A stretch of DNA of 64,000 bases from Flectonema sp. DT1601 (taxonomy: Eukaryota; Euglenozoa; Diplonemea; Diplonemida; Diplonemidae): NCBI GenBank assembly GCA_964019425.1, contig OZ025783.1, positions 930,001 through 994,000 on the forward strand, written 5' to 3'. Both the position numbers and the translations under genes were made by a program. Position 1 is the first letter of the stretch. The number at the start of each line of letters is the position of its first letter. This document shows, one piece after another, positions 20,850 through 33,495 of this stretch. Under the pieces are notes generated by a model. That model was not told the origin of the DNA. It did no database searches and was given only the letters and a program-made list of their open reading frames with translations.

Positions 20850-21186
20850 GTTTAGTTAGTTGTGTTTGAAGTTCACAAGATTGCTGTGATTTTCTTTTAG
20901 AGGGAGAAAAAAAAAGAAATTAAATTCATTTAAAAAGAATTGTGGTAATCTGCCAACAGCGAACGATCGATGAACACATCGACTCTCAGAGGAATCCACA
21001 GGAATCTCTGTTTTTACGTCCAAAATGTTGTTAATTAATAGTACAAAAATATAGTCTTCGGTTTGCGAAGAGCACATTGCTCATCGCAGCTGATAGTGGA
21101 AGTCTACCCCAAGTAGGTCTACGACCCTCTCGGGGTAAGGTTCTGACGTCAAGCAGAGCAGTCATTGTCAAGACTGGTGGTGCTTT
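20850..21186. other. short intergenic region with an inverted repeat
   Basis: On the minus strand a T-rich tract ending in AAAG or ACAG lies upstream of the E2 start. Around 21105-21142 TACCCC and GGGGTA form a six-base stem enclosing an imperfect GTAGGTCTAC palindrome. It sits just after the stop codon of the TPR gene. A role in 3'-end formation is possible but unsupported. Confidence 0.35.
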
Positions 21187-23612
21187 TTACATTTCTTGTG
21201 ACTGTTGGCTATCCTTAGCTTCACAATCTGGTATCGCACAGAGTTGTAAGATATCATTCGGTACGTCTTCTGCTCCAGCACTATCTGATAGCCCATCCTC
21301 ACTGTTGGTAATATTAACATTTGAGTTCTCGTTATTGTCCTCGTCTTCTGGAGCACTTGTTCCAGTTGTAATGTTTTTAAAATCTTCACTTTGCTGACTT
21401 TTTGCTGGTTTATCCACCTGCTCAGTTGTAAAGTATGAAACAACAGCAATACAAGCAGTCAAGAAAACCTGTTTTGAAGAGTTAAATAACAGAAGTTGCC
21501 AAGTAAAGTTGCGTAAACATGTTAAAGAAGAAGTACATACAATGTGCTCCCAACCACCTTTTGAAGAATCAGGCCAACCATCATTTAATATTAAGACATG
21601 TTGTATTCTTCTGATATCTTCTTTCCATATATTTCTATTTACAACCAGCGCTATGTCTTGCATGCCTTCGATAACTTCGAGATAGGCAGCAGCTTCTACA
21701 TACCGACCCATCCAAGCATTGAAGTGGCTGAGGTGTAGTAAGGCATAGAATTTCTGTTTTTTGTTGTTGTTGTTGTTGTTGTTGTTTTTTTTTTTTTGCA
21801 CTGTGAGTTTAAAACGAGAAGTTTTAGACAGGATAGATAACAACATACGAAAGTAGCTTGTGACCCAGGAGTATCAAGCAGTTGAGACATGCAAAGCAAT
21901 CCCTCAAGACGAGTTAATATTTTTGGAGGTTCTTTCGATGAGGCAGACATATCAGCGTATCTACCAGATTTCCGATAAGCTGTACACCAAGTGCTGTGTG
22001 ACTTCGCCAATAGAGGAGTGACCTCTTCGCTGGAGATGCTTCCAAGCACGTGAATCATCTGAAATTGTAGGACGCTGTGATTTGATACTTGAAGTGCCTG
22101 TTCTACTTTATTGAGACCCAAGTAAGCCAAAGATAATAAATGAAGAGCTTCAGCGTGATTCTTGGGTGATAGCGGAGTACCAAAAGTAGTCAAGTGTTCA
22201 ATATAAATCCTATTCAGTACCACTAACCATTTAGTAGCAGCAGTAAACTGCTTTGAGAGAAGTAATATTTCTGATATTTGAGTCATGCAGGACATCGTTC
22301 GGGGATGGCTTTCTCCTAATTCTTTGTGTAGGTTTTTATAAGCCATCGAGACAAGTGTGACGGCATCTTTAAAGTTTCCCATTTTTAAACTGCTCAGTGA
22401 CAGGAGTTGTAATATGGTTGCTATTTTTGTTGAAGACTTGCCGTAGCGACGTATTGTTTCCATCAAAAGTTTTTTGAACAGCGCGTGTGACTCTGTTCGA
22501 TTTCCAACAGAGTAGAGAGAGAGAGCGTGTGTTAATTCAACTTTCTCTCTGGCCAACCGGACCATCTCATCTTCATTTCCAACTTCTTCAAACTGCTTCA
22601 TCGCCACTCCTGCTGCAGTTATTGCTGTCTTGAAATCTTTCTTTTTAAAATGTAGTGTAACACGAATCGCTTGTTGAACAGCACTCTCTCTAATAGGACA
22701 AAAGTACATCGGATCCAACTCAATTGGAATGGTGTCGTAGTCGAGATTAGAAGATATTTTATCCATTATTTCTAAAGCCTTCTCACAATGAGGTAATAGA
22801 TTACTACCAAGACAAACAGTCGTGTAGACATTCAACACCGGTAAGAGAATCGCATGTCCATTTCCATGTGAAGCATGAGCTAGTGAGACAGCCTTTCTTG
22901 CTGTCCGAAGAGCAGTTCTGCGAAGTTCCGGATCATCAGATTCGATTAGTTTTGCTGCCTTTCTAATAAACTCAGAGATAGTCTTCCTAACTTTATATGT
23001 TCCGTGAAAGTCTATTGTGCTGCCACCAGTTTTTCCTGGTTGAGTTAAGACTTTCATACTGAGTTCTGCTTCCTGTTCCTCACTTTGTTTTTCATTCATA
23101 TGTCTCATCCAAGAAGTTAGCTTCCCGAGATGACTTTCTGATCTGTTGTCTGGATGGATACCTTCTGCTGGGGAATAGTTCTTTTGAATTACCTGCTTTG
23201 CATTCCCTTGAATAGTATCCAAATCTTTTATCGTGTTTTGAATACTGCGAGGGTTGTGGTGGAGGTCTTTTTGTTGTGGAACCGGATTTTCCATTAATTT
23301 TGGTTTTGTTTCCGTCTTAACCGATGATGCGATAGCTCTAATGTTGGAAGAAGCAGTCTCTTTATTATTCCCTACTTCACTCTTATCTGATTCAAGCAAC
23401 GTGAATGATGACGGCAGAGGTATCATGGGAACTTCTCTCAAAGATTTTAACATCGAACGGTATCTCAGTTCCAGAAATCCTTCATTCATTAACTGAGCAG
23501 GTGCATCATTCTTAGCTCGTTTATTTACTACTCTAATCTTCTCTCTTATAACATCAGGCTTTACACCACTTCTAACAAGCCGCCTGCAGATATTTAAACC
23601 AACGTCTGCCAT
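21187..23612 (-). CDS. TPR-type helical repeat protein
   Basis: Three exons (23612-21849, 21753-21541 and 21468-21187) encode about 752 residues. A disordered, basic N-terminal 230 residues is followed by helical repeats of TPR/kinesin-light-chain character across about 240-650 (for example GNFKDAVTLVSMAYKNLHKELGESHPRT and FNAWMGRYVEAAAYLE). The tail has a hydrophobic stretch (VFLTACIAVVSYF) and then acidic/Ser-rich sequence ending KDSQQSQEM. Introns have GTATGT donors, AAACAG acceptors and phase 0; the second, 21469-21540, is 72 bases and stop-free, so unspliced mRNA stays in frame. T-rich sequence and CACCAG end 11 bases before the start. No specific family recognised; likely a protein-interaction scaffold. 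Confidence 0.78.
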
Positions 23613-24090
23613 GCGGGGAGGGGCTGGTGAAATGAATGAACAAAAAGAAGAGATAACTCCAGAAAAGTACAATTCACTGAACTCTATGTGGACTTTGGAG
23701 TTTCAGGCTGTGACCTTATTACTGTTCATCACGGAAGCTTTTGTGATTTTAAGTCAGGCGAGCTACATGGTTATGCTTACTGTTGACTACAGAAAATGAT
23801 GTACAAAAAAGATGGAAGAACAAAATATTGTTAGTTCGCTATCACATCCTCAACAGTGTTGAGTCATAAAGGACTTATGTTTGACACAAGTTTTTGGGTT
23901 TTTGTTTGTTTGGTCTTTTTTTGGCTTTCAGACACTGCAGCAATGAAAGGGGTAAGAGGGTTTGTCGATGATGGATGGGGAATCGGGACTGGTAAGCGTT
24001 GCCTGTTTTCAACAGTAACATTGCAGGCCTACATCTGCAATGGATGGCAGAATATCCGCAAACGAGTCTCCCACTTGCTACACCAATGGT
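23613..24090. other. intergenic spacer
   Basis: It contains the T-rich acceptor of the TPR gene at 23624-23660 on the minus strand and the 3' flank of the jacalin gene. Plus-strand frames here have no protein-family character. Confidence 0.5.
23624..23660 (-). promoter_or_regulatory. pyrimidine tract plus CAG before the TPR gene
   Basis: The minus strand reads TTCTTTTTGTTCATTCATTT then CACCAG, with an 11-base leader before the first ATG. Confidence 0.55.
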
Positions 24091-25502
24091 TTAGAAAAGC
24101 GCCTGTGGTGGAAAGTCACTTGTCTTTGACAGCTTTTCCTGTTTGTGTTGAATTGGATTCCCTTTCAAATGACGTCCTTCAAAAATACAATAAAATTATC
24201 ACTTTAACATACCTCACTCCATACATACGCAGGTAGTAAAGTAACTGAATTTGGTCCAAGATGACATGATGCAGTAAAGAAAAGAGAGTCAGACTGTGGA
24301 GTTGTGGTAGTAGCAGCACGCAGCCCATTAACGTAAAATGTCGTGTTCTCTTTTGTTATGAGGAGCGAGACTGTGTCCCCTCTTGAGAAAGCAGAAATTT
24401 CTTCACCAAGACTATTATTGTTAACAATGTGACCTGTTGATTGGAAAGCAACAGAGTCAGCCGTTGCACCAACGAATGATTGAATCTCACTGTCTTTCTC
24501 AGGTGAGATTCCAACAGCTAATGTACGAATTTCCTCCACCAACAAGTGAATTTCTACTGCAGTTCCAGCTGTTAAAGGAATAGCTCCATTACATGATATA
24601 GATCTCCATCCAGCACTAATCTGACATGATGCACTACTACCGTCGGCGTTAAATATAAAGTTTGGTGAAAACACATCAAAGCTGAGACCGTACTCCTGCA
24701 ACTCTGACCTAGAAAGTGAGCTGAGACGAGTGCGTGTATTTGATACCAGTGGAGACACTGGAGATGGTTCGAGTTCTGTTGGGGAAAGTTTCACACCAAA
24801 CTGTTCTTCAAAACGAGAATATATAATACTCGCAGAGTGTGGATGAGTTGACATCACTTGTTTCAATCTCATGAACAGTTGACGAGATGATTCTAACATA
24901 CGCTGCTTGTTGTTGTCGAGAGTACTGCTGAATGCTGAACGGAGTATTATCGGTGCTAGCTGAGAGCAGTCAGTTGTATTAAAGTCCGAAAAATTAATAC
25001 CACTGGGACCACCATAAACTGGTCCTCTAGTAGGAGCAACAATCGCAGTCTTTTCTGAAGGACTTGGTGACGTTATTATACCTAAGGCGTCAATGTAGTG
25101 AGATGCGCGGCCAGCAAAGCCAATCACTCGCTGACCTTCCCTCTTTAGGAATCTCGCAGATCCACAATTTCCTCCAATCCACTTGCTGCGGGACCCGGCA
25201 GACGTTGAGAACATAATCGAGTTAATGTGACTGTTCCTCTCACCATTACTACACCTTATACCAACAGAAGTGATGTAGTCACCTTTAGCTATTGATACCT
25301 CTGTAACATCTCCTGTGGCATCTCCGTGAGCTGCAGTGTCTCCTGTTCTCCATTCGGTTTCTATTCCAGTAATCCATTCTCCGTCATACCAAACTCTTAT
25401 GGTACTTAGTTGTTGTTCTTCTTCTATTTTAGGAAGTGCTCTACCTCCAATGTCTTGCTTTGGTTTTAGAGAGCATTTCCTAAACTCGGCTACCGATGAC
25501 AT
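24091..25502 (-). CDS. jacalin-like lectin plus SPRY-like domain protein
   Basis: Exon 1 is 25502-24213. A 15-residue last exon at 24138-24091 joins after GTATGT and CAAACAG, for about 445 residues in all. Residues about 30-140 show the jacalin-like lectin pattern: GDYITSVGIRCSNGERNSHI, an SKWIGGNCG stretch, and VIGFAGRASHYIDALG. A linker of about 110 residues with helices leads to a C-terminal beta-rich region (280-430; RGDTVSLLITKENTTFYVNG) of SPRY/B30.2 type. There is no signal peptide, so an intracellular carbohydrate or protein recognition role is likely. The last exon is inferred from splice signals and the frame; reading through without splicing ends five codons later. The combination of domains is unusual. 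Confidence 0.7.
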
Positions 25503-26633
25503 TGTTCTGGAAGTTGTTTTGTAAAATAACTTAATTCACTAGACAGGTTTGCAAAATGCAATGAGAACACTTTAATAGGATTTGTAATAATTGTAGTGTA
25601 GTAGCTGATGGAGTGAATGCAATCGTTTACTTTAAATATTAAGAAGTGAATTCCCTATTCAAATACTTAGAAGACGACCACCGTGAGGTCGATAACACAG
25701 CCAAACGACGAGGAAATTGACGAGAGACGAACGCGAAAAAATGAAAATATAAAAAAACGGGAAGCGCGGGAAGTTTAGAAAACGAATAACCTTAAAACCC
25801 TCAAGAAACAAACAACACGGGTGGAAACAGCCCTGCGACATGGGGTTTCTTGTCGGAAAGCTATTGCTCCCTTCAGAACGAACATATTTCTCATATAATG
25901 AGCGAAACATTAACACTATCAAAGGGGGGGGATTCGAACTAAACACATGTAAGGTGGCATCTCTTTGAAGTTTTTCTTTGTTACGCTCCACACCAACAAG
26001 TGGTGTACAACTACCACAGATTGGCTTCCTCTCTCGTCGGATTCTTCTTCTGTTATAAAAAAATGGCCGAAAGGGGCATGGGAGGGGAAAGTAACACTTT
26101 TTCTTCCGGGTTTCATTGGTTTCTCTTTCTCTTTTTTTCTTTTTCTCACTTGTAATGGACATGTGGACTCTCGCAATGAGAACGCCATTCATCTTCTGTG
26201 AAAGACACAGCCGACCAGATAATTGCGACACAACAAGCTGTTTAATGCCACAGTTGTGAAAAAAAAAAAAAAAAACATCCGACTCTGTATGCCATAAATA
26301 ACCAACAGAAAGAAACGCAGCGAAAATCATAACTCAGCAGTTTCCAACCCCGCAGGTGAGGGCAATACTGCCTCTGTATCCATCCAATGAACGATGATGA
26401 CAAAGTACCAATTTAAACTGTACACAACATGTAATAAAACTAAGCCACTCGGAAAGGAGGAATACTGGGATTGGGGAAAAGGGTCTTTTTCTTATTCTTT
26501 TCTTTTTTTTTTTTTTTTTTTTTTACCTCATTTTTCAGCCTTCTTTTCATTAGTTGGTATTTCATAAGTTACTACGGAGTAAGATTTCATTTAAGATGAA
26601 TGCGCGGAGGTAAGAGTGACAACTGCTCACTAC
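25503..26633. other. intergenic spacer, about 1.1 kb
   Basis: It contains runs of A (26260-26276) and T (about 26503-26524). A 223-codon open frame on the minus strand at 25659-26330 includes a poly-Phe stretch from a T-run and no family features; I judge it non-coding. Confidence 0.5.
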
Positions 26634-27332
26634 TTACTTGAAAAGACCATCACGAATCAGAGGCATAAGCTGTGTTGTTGTTGTTTTAGTTTCCCCCCAC
26701 TATGTCTATATGAATACAGCTGTAAAATAATTGAAAAACAAATAACTACAAACCTCCTCTATGCAGTTCTCTAGTCTGTGTGAAAGAGTGTTGTTGCAGA
26801 CGACGGTATTCTGACGAGCAGAAACGATGCATCCACCGAGAACGGAGTCTGGAAGGTGTTCGGAGTTTACTTCAACGGAGAGATCCTTCTCGTTCTTAGC
26901 AGCAGTCTTTGCGATACCAACGTCATCTTTCTTAACCTTTACGATAGCAGTCTTTACACCGTCCATCTTTACAGCCTTAATAGCCTCAGCAAAGAGGTTG
27001 TTAAACAATTTTTGGTATTCTCCTCCTCCCGACATTTTCTTAATCGCGTCAGAAGTGCTCTTCGCTAATTCCTCAACGGCTTCGTTTCTCTCTTTCAAAA
27101 TAATTCCTCTCATTTCCTTCAACTTGTTAGCGTGAGCTACACGGAGTTCAATTCTGCTGGTTTCCAACTCCTTGGCGCATTGTCTGTCAATTTCTTCTTC
27201 TTGTTTCTTTGAGTTCTCGAGCTTTGAAGCCTCAGCCTCGTTTCTGGCCTTCGTGGTGATTTCCTGAGCCTTCTCTTCAGCCTCTGAGAGGATGAATTGC
27301 TTCATCTGTTCAATCTGTCTCTTGGTGTCCAT
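26634..27332 (-). CDS. VMA4: V-type H+-ATPase subunit E
   Basis: Exon 1 (27332-26754) and an 11-codon last exon (26669-26634) give 204 residues. Subunit E forms the peripheral stator with subunit G on the V1 sector. The N-terminal helix (MKQFILSEAEEKAQEITTKA) and the C-terminal domain (LGGCIVSARQNTVVCNNTLSHRLENCIEE) are clear family matches. The tiny exon supplies LMPLIRDGLFK, matching the conserved family C-terminus (IRxxLF), which the unspliced frame lacks. The donor is GTTTGT, the acceptor AACACAG, phase 0. The start context is A-rich (ACAAAAATGG), with a CTACTACAG acceptor-like site 37 bases before it. The protein is slightly shorter than the usual 226. Confidence 0.93.
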
Positions 27333-28643
27333 TTTTGTTGTTTTTTTGTTTTGTAATGACAATGGCTGTAGTAGTGGATATTATTATTTTTGACTAACTG
27401 CGCTTAGAATACTACCACGATAGCTCTTTCGAAGCTCTCACAACCATTTGTATCTAAAAAGAAGAAACGAAATTCTCACGATTGGCAATCGTTCTCAACT
27501 GAGATTAAGTAATTCACCTGGTGGTCTTGTTTTTTTTTTTTTTTTTTACTTTGTTTTTATTGGTAAATTGTCTCGTCTTCTTTTCACCTCCTTAAGGAAA
27601 AAAAATGAAATATTCTAAGTAATAAAGGAAAGTCATGGGGAAGGGATGGTGGTGGGAAGTAATAAATGAGGGGTCGTCAGACCAACCACAAACACAGATC
27701 GTTTTAATACTGCTTGCGGCTAGTAACTTGTAATCTGTTTGCACGATGTCACAATCATGTACAGGTAGGAATCGCGGGAAGTGACAATTTTTTTTTCTTT
27801 TTTTTTTGTTTCTCACCACCCTCCTTTTTCCAATTCGGATGTGAATCAGCTGCTCCTTGTCTTCAGTAGCTTTAGAAAATCTTATTAACATTTCCTTTTT
27901 CGGAGATTGCAAGTCGGTTTTTGTTAGTGAAGGGTAAGACACGTGTTGTACAAAAGACAACTAACGACGCTTTTTTTTTTTTCCCCTCTCCTTCACAAAA
28001 TATCAATAACCACGAAGCAAGAGAGGCTTCAAAGAATAAATAGATAGATAAGGAAGTCCAATGCATTGCGTACTGTGCATCGCTGATACAGCAAATTAGG
28101 GATCATCGGGTTAACTCCCAACAGATGCATACAGTCACCTTAACCATAAAATAATAGGGGAAACGGGTGTCTACGATAGGGAGAAAAAAAAAAAGAAAGA
28201 AAAAAAAGAGGGGGGAAGCAGAGGGAATTGAAAAAGGGTTTGTTTTCTGAAAGACATTATAAGAAAAGCCAGCGACTGTACCCGCAGCACTAGTAGTGTT
28301 ACTATATGATAATGCTAAGTCGTGTAAAGTTACTTTGAACTCCTAACACACGGGTAATACCGTATTCCTAAGAACAAAGAACTCTATGAAAGAATCTATA
28401 CACAAATTAAAAAAATAAGATGGGGGAAATAAAATATGAATTAAGTCTTCGGATTAAGCAACGATAAGCAATTTCTTATCAACCGACGGCTACGCACACA
28501 GAAAAGTAACTAGCTAATTGATTCTTACTATGGGTTCACGCGTTGAATCTGTAGAAAGACTTGCTTTTTTCTTTCAAGGTTTTTATTTCGCGCTGTTATT
28601 TGTTTTGTTGTTTTCTTTTTTTAACAATTTTATAAAAAAAATT
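27333..28643. other. intergenic spacer, about 1.3 kb
   Basis: AT-rich, with T-runs near 27530-27550 and 27970. A moderately GC-richer stretch at 28060-28140 has no tRNA cloverleaf that I can draw and no long frame. Nothing else is seen. Confidence 0.5.
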
Positions 28644-31600
28644 TCAATAAAACACATACAACGAAGAACTGTAAGAAGAGTGCAACGTTGAGGTTCGTTG
28701 CCTTCCTAACTTTGCTTGTGAATTGCGTACCTGACCCAGAGTAGATCTCGTGCCTGCAGTACTAGGCCAAGCACCTGTACTTCCGTTATGAAATCCGTCT
28801 CCTGTGTGGTGATTTAAATTGAAATAGACGCAATAATATTTTTGTTAAATATAAACATCATAAAACCATACTACCAGATCCATCTGCGCTGTTAGTCCGC
28901 ATTGTGTTGGCTCGTACAAGTGGCTGTTTTTTTGTTAAGTAAATTGATATTCTGAACGACCACCATTAAACTATTGTTAAAGAGAAAAAGGATCACAAAT
29001 AACAAACCTGTCCTTGTGGTCTAGCTCTAGAAGAGTATGTAGTCCCTTGAACCTTTGCTGATTCTGGTTGACAATGGTAAACAGGTGCTGGTGACACAGA
29101 ATCATGATATTCAAATGAGACAAGTTTAACTGTTCCTTTTTGTGGAGGTTGGCTTGAAGCTGTTTGACCTGCTCCCAAAACAGCTTGCCTATCAGTAAAA
29201 ACATTAGGAGGATGCTGATACGCGTAGTACTCCTGGTTAAATATCAACTCAGCCTTGTCTCTCTCATCCGTAGTAATTTCATTTCCATCAATCACTAAAC
29301 AGTTTGGAAGTTTATTTATAAGAGTAGGTCTGTACATTGATTTCCTGACAACAGCGTTACCTGATAAGTAGATTTCAGTGAGTCGGTCGAACCCTTCTAG
29401 TTTATCGATTTCATTTAAGTCAGAAACTCTGTTTGCAGTTAGAAATAATCTGTTTAGGTTGGGCAGAAATCGAAGACCGTCGAGATGTTTGATCATGTTC
29501 TCCTCAGCTCGAAGATCTCTGAGACAATGACAGCCCATGAAAGATCGCTCATCAAATCCACGAAGTTTGTTTCGGTCGACGATCAGTTCGCAGAGTTGCG
29601 CAAGATGCTCAAGTCCATCGATGCGAGTAATCTCATTTGATCTGAGATTTAGAAATTTTAAATTCGGAAGTTTCAAACAAAGACCAGACAATGATGAGAT
29701 TTGATTTCCCTCCAAAGACAAACTTTCCAAACTACTCATCTGTTCTAAACATTTTCCAATTGGAAATGTCTTACCTGAAGAGTCTGATGTCAAACGATTG
29801 CTGTTTAGGTTAAGAGAGAGTAAAGTAGTACACTCTCGTAAGCCATTGACATCATTAAGAAGGTTGTGATCACACTTCAAGTGTAATAATGACGGAAAGT
29901 GTTCCAACAAACTCAATTCACGAATACTACAAGAGCTCAAGTTCAATTCCGTTACATTAACCCATTCGGTCATCTTCCCAACCTTTTCGGTTAGCAGTTC
30001 CGGACTCATCTTCCCAGCAAAGGTTTCCTTTGCTTTTGTAGTTTCGTTTGTGTCTATTGAAACGCCGTCTAAAACCTTTAATTTCTTTAAATTGAATACG
30101 GTGTAGAGACGGTACTCATTTTCATTACAGAGTGGGTTACCAGACAAGTCTAATATAATAAGTTTTGGGACTTCACGAAGGTAATTTAGTTCTTTGAGAT
30201 TGTCAATCTTATTGTTTCCAATGTAGAGTTCCATTAGACCTTGGACCTTATGAATACCCTGTAACGAGTAGATATCGTTGTCTTCAAGAGAGAGTTGAGA
30301 GAGGTGAGGAAGTGCTTCGAGTCCTTCTATTTTATTTATTTTATTTTTACCGAGTTCCAGCTTTCGGATGTTCGTCAGAAATGTCAAATTTTCAATTTTA
30401 ATAATTTTATTATCGTCCAGGTAGAGTTCTTCGAGGTTTGGATTGTTTTCTAAATTTTCAATTTTGCTGATTTCATTCTCACTCAGGTTCAGTTTTCTAA
30501 CGTCCCTGCATTTCTCAAATGATTGAATTCTTCTAACCTTTAGTTTACTGCAATTTATTTCAACTGCCTTTGTCAATGCCAATTCATCACTAACACTTAC
30601 AATTTTATCATCACCATCATCTGTTACAGAAGACTTCTCTCCGTCCCTACTCAATTCTTTCCAGTGCTTGCCACCTTCGTTGCTTAGTGGTTGTAGGCAA
30701 AGTGCCCATCCCAAAGTCTGTTTTTATTTGTTTTTTTTAATATTGCTTTCCATAAGAATGCTTTAGTATTGATACATACTGGTTGTGTGTGGCAGTGCTT
30801 TGCAATTAACGAGTGGCTAAGAGCACTTATACGATCTTGGGCTGACCTTAACTGTGTGTGAATGTGTTATTGATTTTTTCTGTTAAGAAGTAAAACAAAA
30901 ATGAATAAAAAAAATATTAAATCATACGTCATCAGCTGTTACCGGTTTTCCATCGAGTAGCTTGAGACCTGGGACTCGGCGAAGAACAATATAACGATAA
31001 CCTCTAACCTCACAAATTGCATTGTTTTGAAGAGAAAGATCGACCACTGTCGGTACTATCTTTTTAATAACATTCACATCTTCCAATCGATATATTAAAT
31101 TATTGTTTAGCTCAAGTTTTGATAGGGATGGTAATCCTTTCAATCCGTCAACCTTTTTAATTAAATTAAACGACAAGTCTAAGTGAGTCAAGTGAGGAAG
31201 GTCTTGGATTCCCTCAATCTTTTGTATCTCATTAAAGGAGAGAATTAAATGTCTCATATTAACACAAAGGTGGACCAATTCAACACTGCGAATATGATTT
31301 CCAAAAAGGTTAAGATAAATAACTTGGTCTAGTTCAGTACATCTGGTAACTCTTTTAATTAATTCTAAGTCGATTTCTGATGCCTTTGGACGTTGAGCTG
31401 GTACTGGAGCGCTTGATACCAATTCACATGATGTCTCTTTGTCACTTCCAGCGATGAAATTACATTGATGGATATAAGACAGAAAATAGTGTGAATAAGA
31501 TCGAATATCAGTAGCGTCAAGTTCTGACTTTGTTGGAACAAGTTTGTTTATAACTTCTTGTAACTCATCAAGCCTATCATCTGTTGAGTAGTCGACTAGT

Positions 31601-33495
31601 GTTGATATTGGTAATTTAGATTGAGGATCTGCAGTAGGGATGTACATAAATTCTACCAAGTATTCAGGCATAATACAAAGGTTATCAAAACAAAACCAAA
31701 CTCTGTGCTGTTCATTATCAGATTTACATCTAAAAACAGAACCAAGTGAACTACTGTAATCCTTCCTACGGATTCTTGCAGCAGGTAAGCTACCTTTGCT
31801 GGCTATTAATTGTTCGAAGCCTTGTTCTTTGGAATCTATTTCTGATTTCCAGGCCGGGTCGCTTCTCGCTTGACAGCATTTCCCCAGATAGACCTTTGTG
31901 ACTAAGAGTCTTCCCATTAGTCCGTCGTTTTTAAAATTTGAATTAGGACCTAACAAACCTTTCTTGTGTAAATCAATTAATCTGTTTTGCTCGGAGAGAA
32001 AGACGCTGTTTGTGAGTGGGATGCCTCCTTCTTTTCCATTGGCTTCAAGTTCTGCAGGGTTTCGGAAACCAGATTCAATTGATGATGAGAGTTCCCCAGG
32101 GAGTTCAGGATCCTCACCGTAGAAGAGGTACTCGAGAGCTTTCTTATAATTCTGATTGGAAGTATCAATCAAATGATCTAAACGATCTTCAAATCTATTC
32201 TTTGGAAACCTACTATGAACACGAGCTACTTTAGTAATCCTAATACCGGATATTCCAAATGGTGCAAAGTCTGACGCACAGAAACGACCTCTTACCAAAT
32301 CCATGCAGGACTGATACCAAACATCTTGAGGCTTTCCTTCTTCCATTCGGATGTTACCACCAGTTTGTAATTCAACAAGTAGTCTGCTGATGTTGTCTTT
32401 GATTATTGTTTCTATTGTCTCTCGAAGTTGTTCGTACTTTTCGTCTATAAGTTCGATTTCTCTGTGCTTTTGTAAAGTAGTTTTCTTAACTGACTGAAGC
32501 TTTACTTCATACTCACTAATACTAGCACTGCTTCCTGTCTCCATGTCTGGAAGTCTCTTTGCTTCTTCCAACTCTCGCTCTAGTTCTTTAGCCATTCTAC
32601 ATAACACATTCAAGGCTAAGTTTACTTCTGAGTGCTTCGTTTGCCGGAATTGGTCGGCTTTCTTTATTAAGTTGTTAGTGTTTCTTTTTAAAGTTTTAAT
32701 ACGCATATTATAATACATCTTCTTCTTTACGAAGGTTGCTTCTGCTAACTGCCTGCTCTCATCAGATATTATGTTGTAGTCGATTACCCTAACCCTACTG
32801 AGATGGTATAAAGTGTATGTCTGATAATTACACAGTTGACATACTGGATTGTCACCAAAGTGAGGATCACTAAAGTAGACGTGAGTAAGATTTGGTAGTC
32901 TGTCAAGGTGAGGTATCTCTCTGAATGAACCAATCTGGTTTCCAGCAATATTTAATTCCTCTAAAGCCAGGTTAGCATCTAAGTGATGACCCATACTTAC
33001 AAGTTGATTAGCTGCAACCCAAAGGACTCGGAGGTTTGTTAGTTTTGTCAGCCCACCGAGTTCTGAGATTTTATTATCCTGGAGCCACAATACTTCTAAT
33101 CCAGTCAAACAGTCAAGTCCTTCAATCTCTGAAATGTTATTTGAGTACAAGTAAAGTTCCTTAAGTCTGGTACAGGATTCTAATCCTTGAATCTTAGAAA
33201 TATTATTCTCATTAAGCCAACAGTACTCCAGGGACACTAATTCATCGAGCCCTTCTATTACACTTATCGACTGGTGGACTATTTGAAGTTTAACTAAACC
33301 AGGAAACCATGCAACGTGTTTCATCACTGGCAAAGCCATTAAAAATAATTCCATTCCTTCTACCTGATGACGATTATACAAGAAATCATCCCTACTGATT
33401 CCATTCACTTCACAAATGTCTTGGAGCATTGGCGTCTCTGACCAGGCGATTTGCGCTGCGCGCAGTTGATCCGACGATACATCCCTCCCTGTCAT
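28644..33495 (-). CDS. LRRC9: LRRC9-type leucine-rich repeat protein
   Basis: Four exons (33495-30928, 30717-29008, 28923-28875 and 28801-28644) give about 1494 residues, close to the roughly 1450 I recall for vertebrate LRRC9, a cilium-associated protein. Order: SDS22-type LRRs with an LRR cap (about 65-245), a coiled coil (255-375), a globular middle (395-620) ending in MPEYLVEFMYI, then a second LRR array beginning about 740 and continuing through exon 2 to about 1360. A Ser/Gly/Gln-rich tail follows. Two adjacent long frames look like separate LRR genes, but GAC-GTATGA and AAACAG-ACT splice them in phase. Intron 3 is the only phase-1 intron found in the window. A pyrimidine tract with TTTCACAG ends 50 bases before the start. 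Confidence 0.88.

Noticed and set aside
25659-26330. 223-codon minus-strand frame
   Set aside because: Includes a poly-Phe stretch from a T-run, aberrant composition, and no conserved segment; lies wholly in a spacer.
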